From Thiocapsa bogorovii (GTDB lineage Bacteria > Pseudomonadota > Gammaproteobacteria > Chromatiales > Chromatiaceae): 64,000 nt of DNA. Location of the stretch: contig NZ_CP089309.1 in the NCBI RefSeq assembly GCF_021228795.1, positions 3,651,001 through 3,715,000 of the forward strand, given 5' to 3'. Both the position numbers and the translations under genes were made by a program. Shown here piece by piece: positions 1 through 8,722 of the stretch. Every line of letters begins with the position of its first letter. The stretch's first letter is position 1. The notes beneath the pieces were generated by a model. The model did not search any database and was not told the DNA's origin. It worked only from the letters and a program-made list of their open reading frames with translations.

Positions 1-1356
1 ATCGGAGGTCACGATCCGATAGCGGCGTGCGGGATCGATGGGGATGTCGCCGATCGTGGCATTCGCAAGTCGTCCGTCCGCGATGATGTTGCGCACCCCG
101 GAGACCTGGAGAAAGCCGCCGGGGTTCTCCGACGGGTCCAGCGCCGCGCTGCGCTCGAGCGCAGCGAGCAGTCGAGCGCCGGTCAGTTCACCCAAAACCA
201 GCTCGTTTCGGAAGGGGAAGGCCTGATAGATCGACTTGAGGGTGACGGGCCCGGCGGGGATGCTGGCCCGAAAGCCGCCCCCGTTGAATAGGGCGACATC
301 CGCCAGGGTGATTTCGCGGGCCAGATCGGCCACGAAGTTGCCGAACGGGGCTTCTTCGCGACGAATCAGCTCGCGCCAGGCGCTGAGCTCCTGCGCACTG
401 AGACCCACCTCCTTATTGAGCTCCCGCTCGGCGTCCAGCGTGATGCGTTGGACCTCTTCGGCGATCTCCGGATCCTCCGGGCTCGCGGCGTCGATGGGAA
501 TCAAGGCGTACTCGTCGGGCGTGAGTCGACCCTCGAGACAGCTGAAATCCATGCGTCCCAGCCAGCCGCCGCGCTCGCCGGCCTGGACGATGGGCACGTT
601 ATCCGTCAACACCGGCGTCTCGTAGAGGTTGTGGGTGTGGCCGCCCACGATCAGGTCGATGCCGGACACGGATTCGGCCAGCCGGCGGTCGTCCGCGATT
701 CCCATGTGTGAGAGGACCACCACCAGATCGGCGTCTTCCCTCAGCGCAGGCAGCAGGCGTCCGGCGACTGCGATCGGCTCTTCCACGCTGATGCCCTCGA
801 TGTTTCGCGGATGGGTGGCGGTGGTCAGCTCCGGTGTGGTGAGTCCCAGGACCGCGATCTTCGGTTCACCCGGCCGTCCGATCACGATGGAAGACAGCAC
901 CGGCAGCGGCTCCGGGTCGGACGCCACATTGGCGGTCAGGAAAGGGAAGGCGGCTTCTTCGGTCAAACCGCGGAACACCTCTTGACCATAGTCCAGCTCG
1001 TGATTCCCCATGACCGCGGCGTCCACACCCATGCGCTCGAACAGCACCAGGTCGGGCACGCCTAGGAAGAGACTTGAGGTCAGTGTCCCTTGCAGGAGGT
1101 CGCCCGCGAACAACAGCACGACCGGGCGGCTCGGATCTTCCGCCCGAACCTCGGCGACGGTCGCGGCAAGGCGGGCGATGCCGCCGCGCTCGGTTCCGTC
1201 GCGCGGGTCGGTGTAGGGCTCCAGCTGGCCGTGGAAGTCGTTGAAATGCAGGAGTGTCAGGGCGTCTCCCGGCTCGCAGGCGGCTCCGGAAAGGGAGGGG
1301 CCCAGAACAAGGAGGAGAAGCCACGACCAACGGTGGATGGGCCTTACGGACTGCAT
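1..1356 (-). CDS. 5'-nucleotidase / UshA-type metallophosphatase, 3' end outside window
   Basis: The reading frame starts with ATG at 1356 and stays open to the window edge (452 codons seen). A hydrophobic N-terminal segment (WLLLLVLGPSLSGAA) is a likely export signal, so the enzyme should be periplasmic. The metallophosphoesterase motifs come in the right order: HFNDFHG, AGDLLQG, GNHELD, SHMG and GGHTHN. Later the 5'-nucleotidase C-terminal domain shows NGGGFRASIPAG, the usual substrate-pocket signature. The family hydrolyses 5'-nucleotides or related phosphate esters with two metal ions. SoxB belongs to the same superfamily, but the first motif here is the nucleotidase type and no sox gene is nearby. 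It lies 149 bp downstream of tonB and may be a separate transcript. Family sure, exact substrate unknown. Confidence 0.85.
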   Translation of the reverse strand, partial: MQSVRPIHRWSWLLLLVLGPSLSGAACEPGDALTLLHFNDFHGQLEPYTDPRDGTERGGIARLAATVAEVRAEDPSRPVVLLFAGDLLQGTLTSSLFLGVPDLVLFERMGVDAAVMGNHELDYGQEVFRGLTEEAAFPFLTANVASDPEPLPVLSSIVIGRPGEPKIAVLGLTTPELTTATHPRNIEGISVEEPIAVAGRLLPALREDADLVVVLSHMGIADDRRLAESVSGIDLIVGGHTHNLYETPVLTDNVPIVQAGERGGWLGRMDFSCLEGRLTPDEYALIPIDAASPEDPEIAEEVQRITLDAERELNKEVGLSAQELSAWRELIRREEAPFGNFVADLAREITLADVALFNGGGFRASIPAGPVTLKSIYQAFPFRNELVLGELTGARLLAALERSAALDPSENPGGFLQVSGVRNIIADGRLANATIGDIPIDPARRYRIVTSD

Positions 1357-1505
1357 GTCGTGTTCCTTGGGTTGAACCGACGGACGGTGAGTTGGGTCGT
1401 TGAGGTCGGACACCAAACGGCGCGACGGCGGCGAGGCCGCGTCATCGCAATCGATCCGAGTGGCTGCCCCGAGCCATCGCCGTGATTGCGACGGGGCTCA
1501 CCGCT

Positions 1506-2372
1506 TCATCGCAATCGATATGCGATCGGTACCACGATCTCCAGCCTAGACCGACCCATGCTTGCCGGGATCGCAGGCATCGGGGATGCCCGTCTCAAAA
1601 GCTCCGATGCGGCACGGTCGAGCGCAGTATGGCCGGAGCTTGATTCAATGCGATGTGAGATGACCTTCCCGTTGCGGTCGATCACGAAACGGACCCTGAC
1701 GATGCCTTCCTGGCGCAGCTTTCGGGCTTGGGATGGATAGCGTTTGTGTCGCTCCAGCCAGGCTGCGAGCTGTGCGTAGTAACGGTCTTTGGATTTGCCC
1801 CCGTCAGCCTTTCCGGCCGTTCCGCCGCTGCCCGCTCCGGCCGCTGATGCGGCGTCTCCGCCGCCCGAGCCAGGTTTGGCGCTGGCTTTGCCGGCCGCTT
1901 TCGCATCGACGGAAGCTGTCTTGGCGCCGCTCGTTGGGGGCTTTGTTGTTTGGGCTCTCTTCTCGGGTTTCGGCTCAGGGGCGGCCCGAGCGGTTCGTGC
2001 CGGCGGGGTCTTAGGGGCGCGGACGCTCTCGGCTTTCGGCTTCGGGCTCGCGGGCTCCACGGCAGTGATCGGTGGAGGCGGTTGGGGCTCGGCAGCCCGG
2101 ATCGTCTCGGTGGCCGTGACGAGGGCGGAGGCGCCGATGGCCTGGATCGCGGTCGCCTCCAAGGTCGCGGCCGGGGGGATGTTTGCCTCGATGGACTCGA
2201 TCCCATCTGCTGCGCCCTCGCCACCGGCAGCCCCGGCCCCTCCGAGAGCGATGCGGATGCCGGGATCGTTTACTGCGATCGGTGCAGCCGGTTCGAGCAG
2301 CTTCGCGAGGGCGAGATGGACAGCGAGGGCGAAGAGGAGCGCAAGCATCCACTGATAACGTCGCAGTTCCAT
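1506..2372 (-). CDS. tonB: TonB energy-transducing protein
   Basis: About 288 residues. One N-terminal membrane anchor (MLALLFALAVHLALAKLL) is followed by a long Pro/Ala/Lys-rich linker that would span the periplasm, and a C-terminal TonB domain (QLAAWLERHKRYP ... GIVRVRFVIDRNGKVISHRIESSSG ... in pieces) ending VVPIAYRLR. TonB passes proton-motive energy from ExbB/ExbD to outer-membrane receptors. The ATG at 2372 overlaps the exbD stop (TGATG), so translation is probably coupled; a GTG one codon earlier, at 2375, is an alternative start. It is the last gene of an exbB-exbD-exbD-tonB run. No TonB-dependent receptor is in the window, so the substrate cannot be told. Confidence 0.88.
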   Translation of the reverse strand: MELRRYQWMLALLFALAVHLALAKLLEPAAPIAVNDPGIRIALGGAGAAGGEGAADGIESIEANIPPAATLEATAIQAIGASALVTATETIRAAEPQPPPPITAVEPASPKPKAESVRAPKTPPARTARAAPEPKPEKRAQTTKPPTSGAKTASVDAKAAGKASAKPGSGGGDAASAAGAGSGGTAGKADGGKSKDRYYAQLAAWLERHKRYPSQARKLRQEGIVRVRFVIDRNGKVISHRIESSSGHTALDRAASELLRRASPMPAIPASMGRSRLEIVVPIAYRLR

Positions 2373-2776
2373 CACTCCTCTCGCGCCAAGGTCAAAAGGT
2401 CGATGTCTTCGGCCCCGGCGGCGCGCAACCGGTCGAGCAGTTCGACCACGCGAAGCGCTTCGAGGGTCGCGTCGGCCTTGATCTGTAGGTGCGGAGGGCC
2501 GTTCGCGAGCCGTTCGGCAACCCGCTCGGCGAGGGTCGTCTCTTCGAGCAGCTCGCCGTCGAGGCTCATCTGTCCCGTTCGGTCGACCAGCAGGATCAGC
2601 GGCGTCGCGCGTGCGCTCTGCGGGCTATCCGAGCGCGGGGGAGCCAAGGCGGCCGAGTCGGTCGGGGCGAGTCGGCCGGCCAACATGAAGAAGATCAGCA
2701 GCAGAAAGACGACATTGATCAGCGGGATCAGATTAGCCTCGCTGTCGGCTGCTGGTTTGGGCCGTTTCAATCGCAT
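2372..2776 (-). CDS. exbD: ExbD/TolR-family protein (second copy)
   Basis: 134 residues starting at MRLKRPKP. A basic N-terminus precedes a single transmembrane helix (LIPLINVVFLLLIFFMLAG) containing the conserved Asp-less variant region PLINVVFLLL; in most ExbD/TolR proteins this position reads PLIDVVF, so the proton-carrying Asp appears replaced by Asn here. The rest is a small periplasmic ExbD domain. It sits 5 bp after the first exbD and overlaps tonB by one base. The two paralogues may form a mixed ExbB/ExbD complex in which only one subunit carries the catalytic Asp. Confidence 0.85.
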   Translation of the reverse strand: MRLKRPKPAADSEANLIPLINVVFLLLIFFMLAGRLAPTDSAALAPPRSDSPQSARATPLILLVDRTGQMSLDGELLEETTLAERVAERLANGPPHLQIKADATLEALRVVELLDRLRAAGAEDIDLLTLAREE

Positions 2777-2781
2777 GGGAT

Positions 2782-3171
2782 TCAGAGGCGCAGGAGGGTC
2801 AGGTCTGTTGCGCCGGCGTCGCGCAGGAGATCCAGGGCGTCGACCAATCGCTGGAGGCTGACGCCCGCCGCGGGCTGGATCAGGATCCGTTGCGACGGGT
2901 CTTCGGCGATCCGCGAGGCGACTCGTCGGGAGAGCTCGGCGGCGGCGATCGCCTCCGCGTTGAGATCCAGGCCCTCGGGTCGCACGCGCACCAGCCAAGC
3001 GCCGACCAACGAGGTCCCGGCGGTCGCCGAGGCCGGCGCGCCCATCTCGACAGCTTGCCATTTGATGAGGCTCGATGCGAGCATGAAGAAGACGAGCAGG
3101 ATGAAGACCACGTCGATCAACGGGGTCAGGCCGATCAGTCGGCGACGGGGTGCGGGCGACTCAAACCGCAT
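2782..3171 (-). CDS. exbD: ExbD/TolR-family protein (first copy)
   Basis: 129 residues with the standard ExbD layout: short basic N-terminus, one membrane helix (LTPLIDVVFILLVFFMLASS) carrying the conserved Asp of the PLIDVVF motif, and a periplasmic domain of about 90 residues. In ExbD this Asp takes part in proton flow through the ExbB channel. The ATG at 3171 lies inside the end of exbB (11-bp overlap), which supports translational coupling. Tandem exbD genes of this kind are common in TonB systems of Gammaproteobacteria. Confidence 0.9.
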   Translation of the reverse strand: MRFESPAPRRRLIGLTPLIDVVFILLVFFMLASSLIKWQAVEMGAPASATAGTSLVGAWLVRVRPEGLDLNAEAIAAAELSRRVASRIAEDPSQRILIQPAAGVSLQRLVDALDLLRDAGATDLTLLRL

Positions 3172-3973
3172 GCCGGATCCGAGGCGCGAGAACGGGCGGT
3201 TGTTGTGACGACACGAGCGGGCCGTCGAGCTGCAGGCCTCCGGTGAAGACGCGGGTCACCTGATCCTCCAAGCGACGCGTCACTCCTTCGAGGATGCGCT
3301 CGAGCCAATTCAGCGCGACGACGGTCGGGATGGCGACCGACAGTCCCGCGGCCGTGGTCAGCAGTGCGACCCAGATTCCACCGGACAGCACCGAGGGATC
3401 GACCTGATTTCCGGCCGCCTCGAGGGCGCGAAAGGCGTCGATCATCCCGATCACGGTTCCCAGCAGACCGAGCAGCGGACTGAGGCTGGCGATCACCTCA
3501 AGCCCGCGTAGATGGCTACGCAAGGCCGTGATCACCCCCTGAGCTCGGCGTTCGACCTCTTCGCGCAGAGCCGCCGGATCGTTCGCGTGAAGACTGCCGA
3601 GCATAGCGGTCCGAACCACCCCGGCGAGTGGGTTGTCCGCGAGGGCGAGCCTCTCGACCGCCTCGCCCCATCGACCGGCCTGCCAGTCGTTCAGCGCGCT
3701 CTCGACGCGCTCGGCGCCGCCCTTTCGCAAGCGAGAAAACTGCCAGAGCTTGATCAGGACGATGGTCAGGGCGAAGACCGACATCGCAGCCAGGATCAGC
3801 ATCACCGGGCCACCGGCGTCGATCAGTGCGCGCAGCGGCTCGGGAATCGCAGTCGCGATCGGGGACGGTACGATCATACCGAGCCAGGATCCCGTTGCCG
3901 CCACCGGATCAGGTATTTCGGAACCTACAGCGGTTAGCGGGGCGAATGCGGCGGCGGTCGCGGTTTCAGACAT
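3161..3973 (-). CDS. exbB: ExbB / MotA-TolQ-ExbB proton channel
   Basis: 270 residues. After a roughly 50-residue N-terminal stretch come a membrane helix (PVMLILAAMSVFALTIVLI), a cytoplasmic middle domain, and the MotA/TolQ/ExbB signature ASLSPLLGLLGTVIGMIDAF around residues 165-185, followed by a third helix (WVALLTTAAGLSVAIPTVVAL). ExbB forms the inner-membrane pentamer that powers TonB. It is first in the exbB-exbD-exbD-tonB run. The gene upstream, a small exported protein, ends 46 bp before it and may belong to the same transcript. Confidence 0.9.
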   Translation of the reverse strand: MSETATAAAFAPLTAVGSEIPDPVAATGSWLGMIVPSPIATAIPEPLRALIDAGGPVMLILAAMSVFALTIVLIKLWQFSRLRKGGAERVESALNDWQAGRWGEAVERLALADNPLAGVVRTAMLGSLHANDPAALREEVERRAQGVITALRSHLRGLEVIASLSPLLGLLGTVIGMIDAFRALEAAGNQVDPSVLSGGIWVALLTTAAGLSVAIPTVVALNWLERILEGVTRRLEDQVTRVFTGGLQLDGPLVSSQQPPVLAPRIRHAV

Positions 3974-4019
3974 CGGGTCTCTTCTCGGGGCTGGCCTCGG
4001 CGCGGCGCGGCATTTACGG

Positions 4020-4445
4020 TCACTTTACCAGAGGCGTCTCGGCGCGCGTCGACAGTGTCAGGCGCTCGATGCAATCGGAGTGCGGGCCCTCGGCATCGCG
4101 ACACTCGAGCACCTCGTTGATCAGGATGCGACCGATGTCGGTGCAGTCGAGATCAGGAATATCGAACAGCTTCACGGTGGTCTTCGCCGCCCGTAGAGGT
4201 GCGGTGTCGACGGCAAGCCGCCGAGCGATCACCCCGGCTTGATCGAACAGGATCAGATCCAGTTGCAGCGCCTCGATCGCCGGTCCGCCGCTGGTGTCGA
4301 AGACCAGATAGGCGCGACAGGCCTTCGTCTCGGGCTGGGGCTCCAACTTGTTGAGCTCGAGCTTGATCTCCTGTGCGCTGCCGATTCCGGCGCAGGTGCC
4401 GATGGTCAGGAGCAGGAAGGCCTGTAGAAGGTTGCGTTGAGTCAT
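4020..4445 (-). CDS. Small exported protein of unknown function
   Basis: From the ATG at 4445 the protein is 141 residues long with a clear signal peptide (LLQAFLLLTIGTCAGIGSAQ, probable cleavage after SAQ). The mature part has cysteines at ETKACRAY, DLDCTD, LECRDA and SDCIER, which could form two disulfides. The frame also opens 20 codons earlier at a TTG, but that would bury the signal peptide. I do not recognise the family. Its position just upstream of exbB suggests a link to the TonB machinery or the envelope, but this is only context. Confidence 0.65.
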   Translation of the reverse strand: MTQRNLLQAFLLLTIGTCAGIGSAQEIKLELNKLEPQPETKACRAYLVFDTSGGPAIEALQLDLILFDQAGVIARRLAVDTAPLRAAKTTVKLFDIPDLDCTDIGRILINEVLECRDAEGPHSDCIERLTLSTRAETPLVK

Positions 4446-4565
4446 CCGATGGAACCGATCAGCTATCCAGCTGGAGATCTTCGCCGCCCTCGGGGCATGG
4501 GTCAATCGGGGACGATCGAATTTCGAGATACAGCGGGGCCCCGGATCCGGCGGACGCGGGTGTGA

Positions 4566-5126
4566 TCAGTCGACCACGCTCACAAGATCGCCGATCTTCA
4601 TGCGCTCGAATAGGAAGCGCGCATCCTTCTCGCCGACGCGCACGCAGCCGTGCGAATCCGGATAGCCCGGAAGCCAGCCCTCATGCAGAAAATAGTGGCC
4701 GTAGAATTGAATGGAGTAGGGCATCCAGGCCTGCATGCCGAGCTGATTGGTATAGCGGGAAGAGACCTTGTCCTTCTGCTTGCTGAGCACCGAGAAGGTG
4801 CCGCGAGGCGTTCCGTACCCCTCGCGTCCGGAAGAAATGGGGCCTGTGCGGACGACTTGATCGTCCTCCGCGTAGATAAACGACTGGCTGCCGATCTGGA
4901 TCGTCAAAGAACGCTTTGCCTGTTCCGTGGCCGGAGCGTCTACGGACTCTGCGGCAGAATCACTCCCGGCAAGGCCCGTTTCCGGCTCTGCCGCGCGCGC
5001 GCCGTTGTCGCTCTCGACGACCTCGCCCGGCTGACGTTCGGGCGCCGGTCTCGTCGGGGATTGAGCGCAGCCCACGATCAAGGCGGCCGCGATGAACAAG
5101 GGTAAGATCCGGAGCAAGAAAACCAT
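4566..5126 (-). CDS. L,D-transpeptidase (YkuD-like) lipoprotein
   Basis: 186 residues. An N-terminal hydrophobic segment ends in a lipobox (IVGC, Cys20), so it should be anchored in a membrane by lipid. A low-complexity linker follows to about residue 70, then a YkuD-like domain with GTPRGTFSV, FYGHYFLHEG and the catalytic SHGCVRV (His159, Cys161). Such enzymes form 3-3 cross-links in peptidoglycan or attach lipoproteins to it. The catalytic domain is short and close to the C-terminus. An AmpG-like permease gene lies upstream on the same strand, so both relate to murein metabolism. Confidence 0.87.
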   Translation of the reverse strand: MVFLLRILPLFIAAALIVGCAQSPTRPAPERQPGEVVESDNGARAAEPETGLAGSDSAAESVDAPATEQAKRSLTIQIGSQSFIYAEDDQVVRTGPISSGREGYGTPRGTFSVLSKQKDKVSSRYTNQLGMQAWMPYSIQFYGHYFLHEGWLPGYPDSHGCVRVGEKDARFLFERMKIGDLVSVVD

Positions 5127-5331
5127 GAGATGCGAGGGCTCCTGTCGTCGGACACCTGTCCCGTAACCCGCCTATATGAGGTTGCGGTCGTCTCGACACC
5201 ACCATCGGAGGGTCAAACGCAGGGCACTCCGCCATCGGATTCCGGAATCCCCGGACATTCACCGGCATGCAGCCCGAACGTGGGGGCGTCGTGGTTCGAG
5301 CAGCTCCGGTTGTCCACGGCGGTACTCGGTC

Positions 5332-6912
5332 TCACGCGACGGCTGCGGCGGCGGCTTCTCGTGCCCGATCGTCGATCGCCAGGCTGCGTCCGGCCAACCA
5401 GACCAGGACCACCACCGGGACGCCGATCAAGGTCGTAAAGACGAAGAAACCGGGATAACCGATCCCGTCGACGATCGAGCCCGAATAACCGCCCAGGACC
5501 TTAGGCAAGAGTGTCATGAGCGAGCTGAAGATGGCGTACTGGACGGCGGTGAAAGAGACGCTGGTCAGGCTCGACAGGAAGGCGACGAAGGCCGCGCTGG
5601 CAAGTCCAGCGGCGAGGTTGTCGGCTGCGACAGCGATGTAAAGCCAGGTCAGTTCAGGTCCCGCGAGCGCCAAGACAACGAAAATGAGGTTGGTCGCCGC
5701 GGACAGGATGGCCCCGAGCATGAGTATCCGCATGACCCCGTAGCGGGTTGCCATCAGCCCGCCGAGGAGCCCGCCGAGGATGCTCACGACGACCCCGAAG
5801 GTCTTCACAGCGGTCGCGATCTGCGGCTTCGAGAAGCCGATGTCTTGATAGAAGACATTGGAAATGACACCGAGGACGATGTCCGAGATCCGATAAAGCC
5901 CGACCAGGGCCAACAGGAGTAGGGCGGTCTTCAGTCCGTAGCGGCGGAAGAAATCCAGTGCCGGCTCGAGCCAGGTCTCACGCGCCATCACGGCGTTCAC
6001 CGCCCCGGCCGCCACCAACAGCCAGCCGGCCGCGACCGCAGCCGAAACGGCCACGGCGAAATGAAGTGTCTCCAGCAGAAAGCCGGTGATGGGTCCTCCG
6101 CCCGCCCCTGCCTTGAGCCACGAGAAGGCCGCTGCGGAGACGAAGAACCCGCCGGCAAAGGCAGTCGCGGCCACAAGGAAGACGCCGACCAGTCGCAGAT
6201 AGTCCGTTGCGCTGTAGACATGGGCGTCGGGACGCCGTGTCTCGGGCTCGGGGATCAGCAGTGTCGTCAGCACCCCGATCAGCATGGTGGAGGCCATGAT
6301 CAGATAGGTGTGCTGCCAGGCGCGGAAGCTGTAGTTGCCCGCCTCGGATCCGAAGAGCGCGGCGAGATAGAGCGCACCGGCACCGGCGACGACCATCCCG
6401 ATCCGATAGCCCGCGATATAGGTCGATGACATGAGCCCCTGCAAGCGCGGCGCGGCGGATTCGATCCGGTAGGCGTCGATCACAATGTCTTGGGTCGCCG
6501 CCGAGAAGCCGAGCAGGACGGCCGCGATCGCCATGCGCGTGACATGGCCGGTGCCGGTTGCCGGATCGACCAGTGCCATCCCGACGATGGCGGAGATGAT
6601 CGCGAGCTGCGAGACCAGCAGCCACGCGCGCCGCCGTCCGAGTCGACGGGTCAGCAAGGGCAGAGGCAACTTGTCGATCAAGGGCGCCCAGACGAACTTG
6701 AAGGAATAGCCCAGTGCGGCCCAGCTGAAGAAGGTCACCGCCTGACGCTCGACGCCGGCCTCGCGCAGCCACAGCGAGAGCGAGGAGAAGATCAACAGAA
6801 GCGGGATCCCGGCGGAGAAGCCGAGAAAGAGCATCGAAAGCACTCTTGGATTGGAGAGCTCGCGCGCCGTTGTCTTCCATCCCCCGGTGTTGCTGGTGTC
6901 GACTGACGTCAT
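5332..6912 (-). CDS. ampG: AmpG-like MFS permease (muropeptide uptake)
   Basis: 526 residues from ATG 6912. The N-terminal region reads LFLGFSAGIPLLLIFSSLSLWLREAGV and KFVWAPLIDKLPLP, the classic AmpG pattern. Twelve or more hydrophobic segments can be traced, with a long central loop and an extra pair of helices. AmpG imports anhydro-muropeptides from the periplasm for recycling. The frame opens 20 codons earlier (6972), but the internal ATG fits the family start (MTSVDTSN...). The neighbouring L,D-transpeptidase supports a murein role. The exact substrate is inferred from the family only. Confidence 0.82.
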   Translation of the reverse strand: MTSVDTSNTGGWKTTARELSNPRVLSMLFLGFSAGIPLLLIFSSLSLWLREAGVERQAVTFFSWAALGYSFKFVWAPLIDKLPLPLLTRRLGRRRAWLLVSQLAIISAIVGMALVDPATGTGHVTRMAIAAVLLGFSAATQDIVIDAYRIESAAPRLQGLMSSTYIAGYRIGMVVAGAGALYLAALFGSEAGNYSFRAWQHTYLIMASTMLIGVLTTLLIPEPETRRPDAHVYSATDYLRLVGVFLVAATAFAGGFFVSAAAFSWLKAGAGGGPITGFLLETLHFAVAVSAAVAAGWLLVAAGAVNAVMARETWLEPALDFFRRYGLKTALLLLALVGLYRISDIVLGVISNVFYQDIGFSKPQIATAVKTFGVVVSILGGLLGGLMATRYGVMRILMLGAILSAATNLIFVVLALAGPELTWLYIAVAADNLAAGLASAAFVAFLSSLTSVSFTAVQYAIFSSLMTLLPKVLGGYSGSIVDGIGYPGFFVFTTLIGVPVVVLVWLAGRSLAIDDRAREAAAAAVA

Positions 6913-7173
6913 GGGGCTCTCGATGGCGTCCTGCCGGCCGGAGCCGGCTCGGCAGCGATTGGAAACGGGCAAAACGCCGGGGAGGATACCGTTCGGCGCG
7001 TCCTCCGCTCAAGGTCGAACGGGACAGTCTTCGCCTGACGTCGGGCCGCGGACGTACTACCATGGTCTGCGTGCGGGAACCGACCTCGCAGGCGCGTTCA
7101 GCCGGCAGGCGGGTCGACCTCGTACAATGCAAGCCGCGACTCGCGTGAAGGACAACCATTAGGAGACTCAAAC

Positions 7174-7743
7174 GTGTCGAATGCAAACCAACCTAGTCTG
7201 ACCCAACCCGACGATGGCCGGCGCAGCGGCCTCGCTCGTCTCATGCTGGAGCAATGGCCCTATGTTCTTCTCTTTGTGGCTGTGATCGCGGGCGTCGCCT
7301 TCACCGATATGCGGTTGGAATTTGCGCTGCTCTACTGGCAGATCCTGATCCCGGTCTTCGGCCTGGTCTCGCTGGCCATCGGCTGGAACAGCGTGGGCGA
7401 TGACGGCAAGGGGCGGACAAGTCTGATCATCACGACCATCCTGCATTGGGGCGCCCTGTTTGTCTTGGTTTGGATCCTCTATCTGCCGCAGCTCAAGGAT
7501 GTCCTCAACGCCGAGCTCACCGGATTGCAGATCATCTTTCTGCTCGGCCTGACGGCGTTCCTCTCGGGGGTTCACGGCAATCCGCGGATGTCGATCATCG
7601 GTGTCTTTCTGATCGTCAGCGGCATCGTCGTCGCGTTTCTGGACGACGCAGCGCTCATGATGTCCGTGCTCGCCGTCGCGGTGCTGGTCGGATTGATCTT
7701 GTGGCAGAAATTTGCGGGCGGGAAATCCGCGTCTGCTCGTTAA
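7174..7743 (+). CDS. Multi-pass membrane protein of unknown function
   Basis: 189 residues starting at GTG 7174, with AGGAG eight bases upstream. At least five hydrophobic helices: WPYVLLFVAVIAGVAF, WQILIPVFGLVSLAIGW, IITTILHWGALFVLVWIL, LQIIFLLGLTAFLSGV and SIIGVFLIVSGIVVAFL, then a last helix before a short basic tail. I do not recognise the family; no catalytic motif is visible. It is alone on the plus strand, divergent from ampG. A long perfect hairpin follows 38 bp after its stop. Confidence 0.75.
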   Translation: MSNANQPSLTQPDDGRRSGLARLMLEQWPYVLLFVAVIAGVAFTDMRLEFALLYWQILIPVFGLVSLAIGWNSVGDDGKGRTSLIITTILHWGALFVLVWILYLPQLKDVLNAELTGLQIIFLLGLTAFLSGVHGNPRMSIIGVFLIVSGIVVAFLDDAALMMSVLAVAVLVGLILWQKFAGGKSASAR

Positions 7744-7780
7744 AGACCCGTCGCCACAGGTATCGATTCGGGTGAGAGGC

Positions 7781-7809
7781 GGCCACTGCAACCGACGGTT
7801 GCAGTGGCC
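7781..7809. repeat. Perfect 13-bp inverted repeat, 3-nt loop
   Basis: GGCCACTGCAACC, loop GAC, then GGTTGCAGTGGCC. It lies 38 bp after the stop of the membrane-protein gene and could act as a 3' end hairpin, but no T-run follows. Its core CTGCAACCG is seen again at 34944-34952 next to another stem, so it may belong to a dispersed repeat. Confidence 0.75.
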
Positions 7810-8094
7810 TACGCCGGACCCGTGCGCGAGGAGCTGTGCGTCCTCGGCGGAACCGCCTTGGGACTCCCTGCTCACGAGCCCGAACGTTGAAAGGGCAGAT
7901 TCACATCCCTGAAACTGCCCACATCCCGTGAATATCAGTTTTCGTGCCAGAGCGTGATCCACGGCCCGGCAGGCCCCACGCGACCGGTCGCTGGACCGAC
8001 TCTGACCTACCCTGTCATGAGGTGACGGTTTCCGGCTCTGTGCCGTCGTCGGGTCAATTCGTCGTCTGATGTTTTTCAACGCAATGATCAGCCA

Positions 8095-8137
8095 ATAAAA
8101 AGGCCATCGTGCTCGCCTTGGCGAATCACGATGGCCT
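8095..8137 (-). terminator. Rho-independent terminator, leftward, with no obvious upstream gene
   Basis: An 11-bp perfect stem (AGGCCATCGTG / CACGATGGCCT) with a 15-nt loop that itself can fold (TCGCC..GGCGA). Read on the minus strand it is followed by TTTTTATT. The nearest leftward gene upstream is maeB, which has its own terminator at 8584-8610, so this one implies a separate leftward transcript. Confidence 0.7.
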
Positions 8138-8583
8138 AAGTGTCGGAGGCGGGCGGAGGAGGGGACCCGACCCCGAGTGCTTGCTTGGCTTGGCTGAATG
8201 TCGCCGTTCGGGGTGGGTTCGGACCACGTCTCCGATCGGTCACGTTGTGTGCGTCCCTCGGCGTCTGCGAAGCTGTCCCCTTCGGGGCGCCTCTGACCGT
8301 GTTTCCGATGACTCCAATCGCCGTTGTTCGGGGGCGCGTCGCCCGGTTCTAGCGACCGACGCGCCGATGCTCCATGCGTGCTTCCTGCGCGGTACCGTCC
8401 TGGTCCCTGTCGAGTCCCTTGGGCTCCTGTCAACTCGTGGTTTCTGCTTTCGCCTTCGTATACGCAGTGGACGTGCCAATGTTCGATTGCGTGCGACGCT
8501 GGGCCGGGCTCGCCGATCGGACGGTATCGTAGATCGTTTGCCGTACAGCGTTGAACGAATATAAAGCGCTGAAATCGATGAAA

Positions 8584-8610
8584 ATAAAAAACTGCCCAAT
8601 GGCGGGCGGT
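8584..8610 (-). terminator. Probable maeB terminator
   Basis: On the minus strand AACCGCCC-GCCATT-GGGCAGTT (one mismatch) is followed by TTTTTATTTT. It lies about 110 bp beyond the maeB stop. On the plus strand the same stem is followed by TCTTTCTT, so it could work in both directions. Confidence 0.65.
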
Positions 8611-8722
8611 TCTTTCTTCGGCAGCAACCGAAGTCGTCCTGCGAGGCGGGCGGTGGACACCGATGCGCGATGCCCGGGTCCGTCTTGGATGACCTAGGTC
8701 GTCATCTGATGACCCGTTTCGG

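Larger units (their letters stand above)
7744..8722. other. Nearly 1 kb without a convincing gene; several strong hairpins
   Basis: No frame in this stretch has recognisable motifs or believable amino-acid composition. It holds a perfect 13-bp hairpin (7781-7809), a leftward terminator (8095-8137) and another hairpin with T-runs (8584-8610). The roughly 450 bp between the two terminators could be one independent leftward transcript; an AT-rich TTTATATT sequence near 8556-8563 (minus strand) could serve as its -10 box. I looked for RNase P RNA and tmRNA signatures here and did not see them. Confidence 0.6.

Noticed and set aside
1..1356. SoxB
   Set aside because: Motifs fit UshA-type nucleotidases and there are no other sox genes beside it.
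7168..8433. Long minus-strand open frame of 421 codons
   Set aside because: It runs antisense through the real membrane-protein gene, crosses two hairpins, and its Arg/Ser/Asp-rich composition has no domain. High GC makes such frames common.
8140..8560. RNase P RNA or tmRNA between the two leftward terminators
   Set aside because: The conserved GAGGAAAGTCC-type core of RNase P RNA and the alanyl-tRNA-like ends or tag frame of tmRNA were not found.
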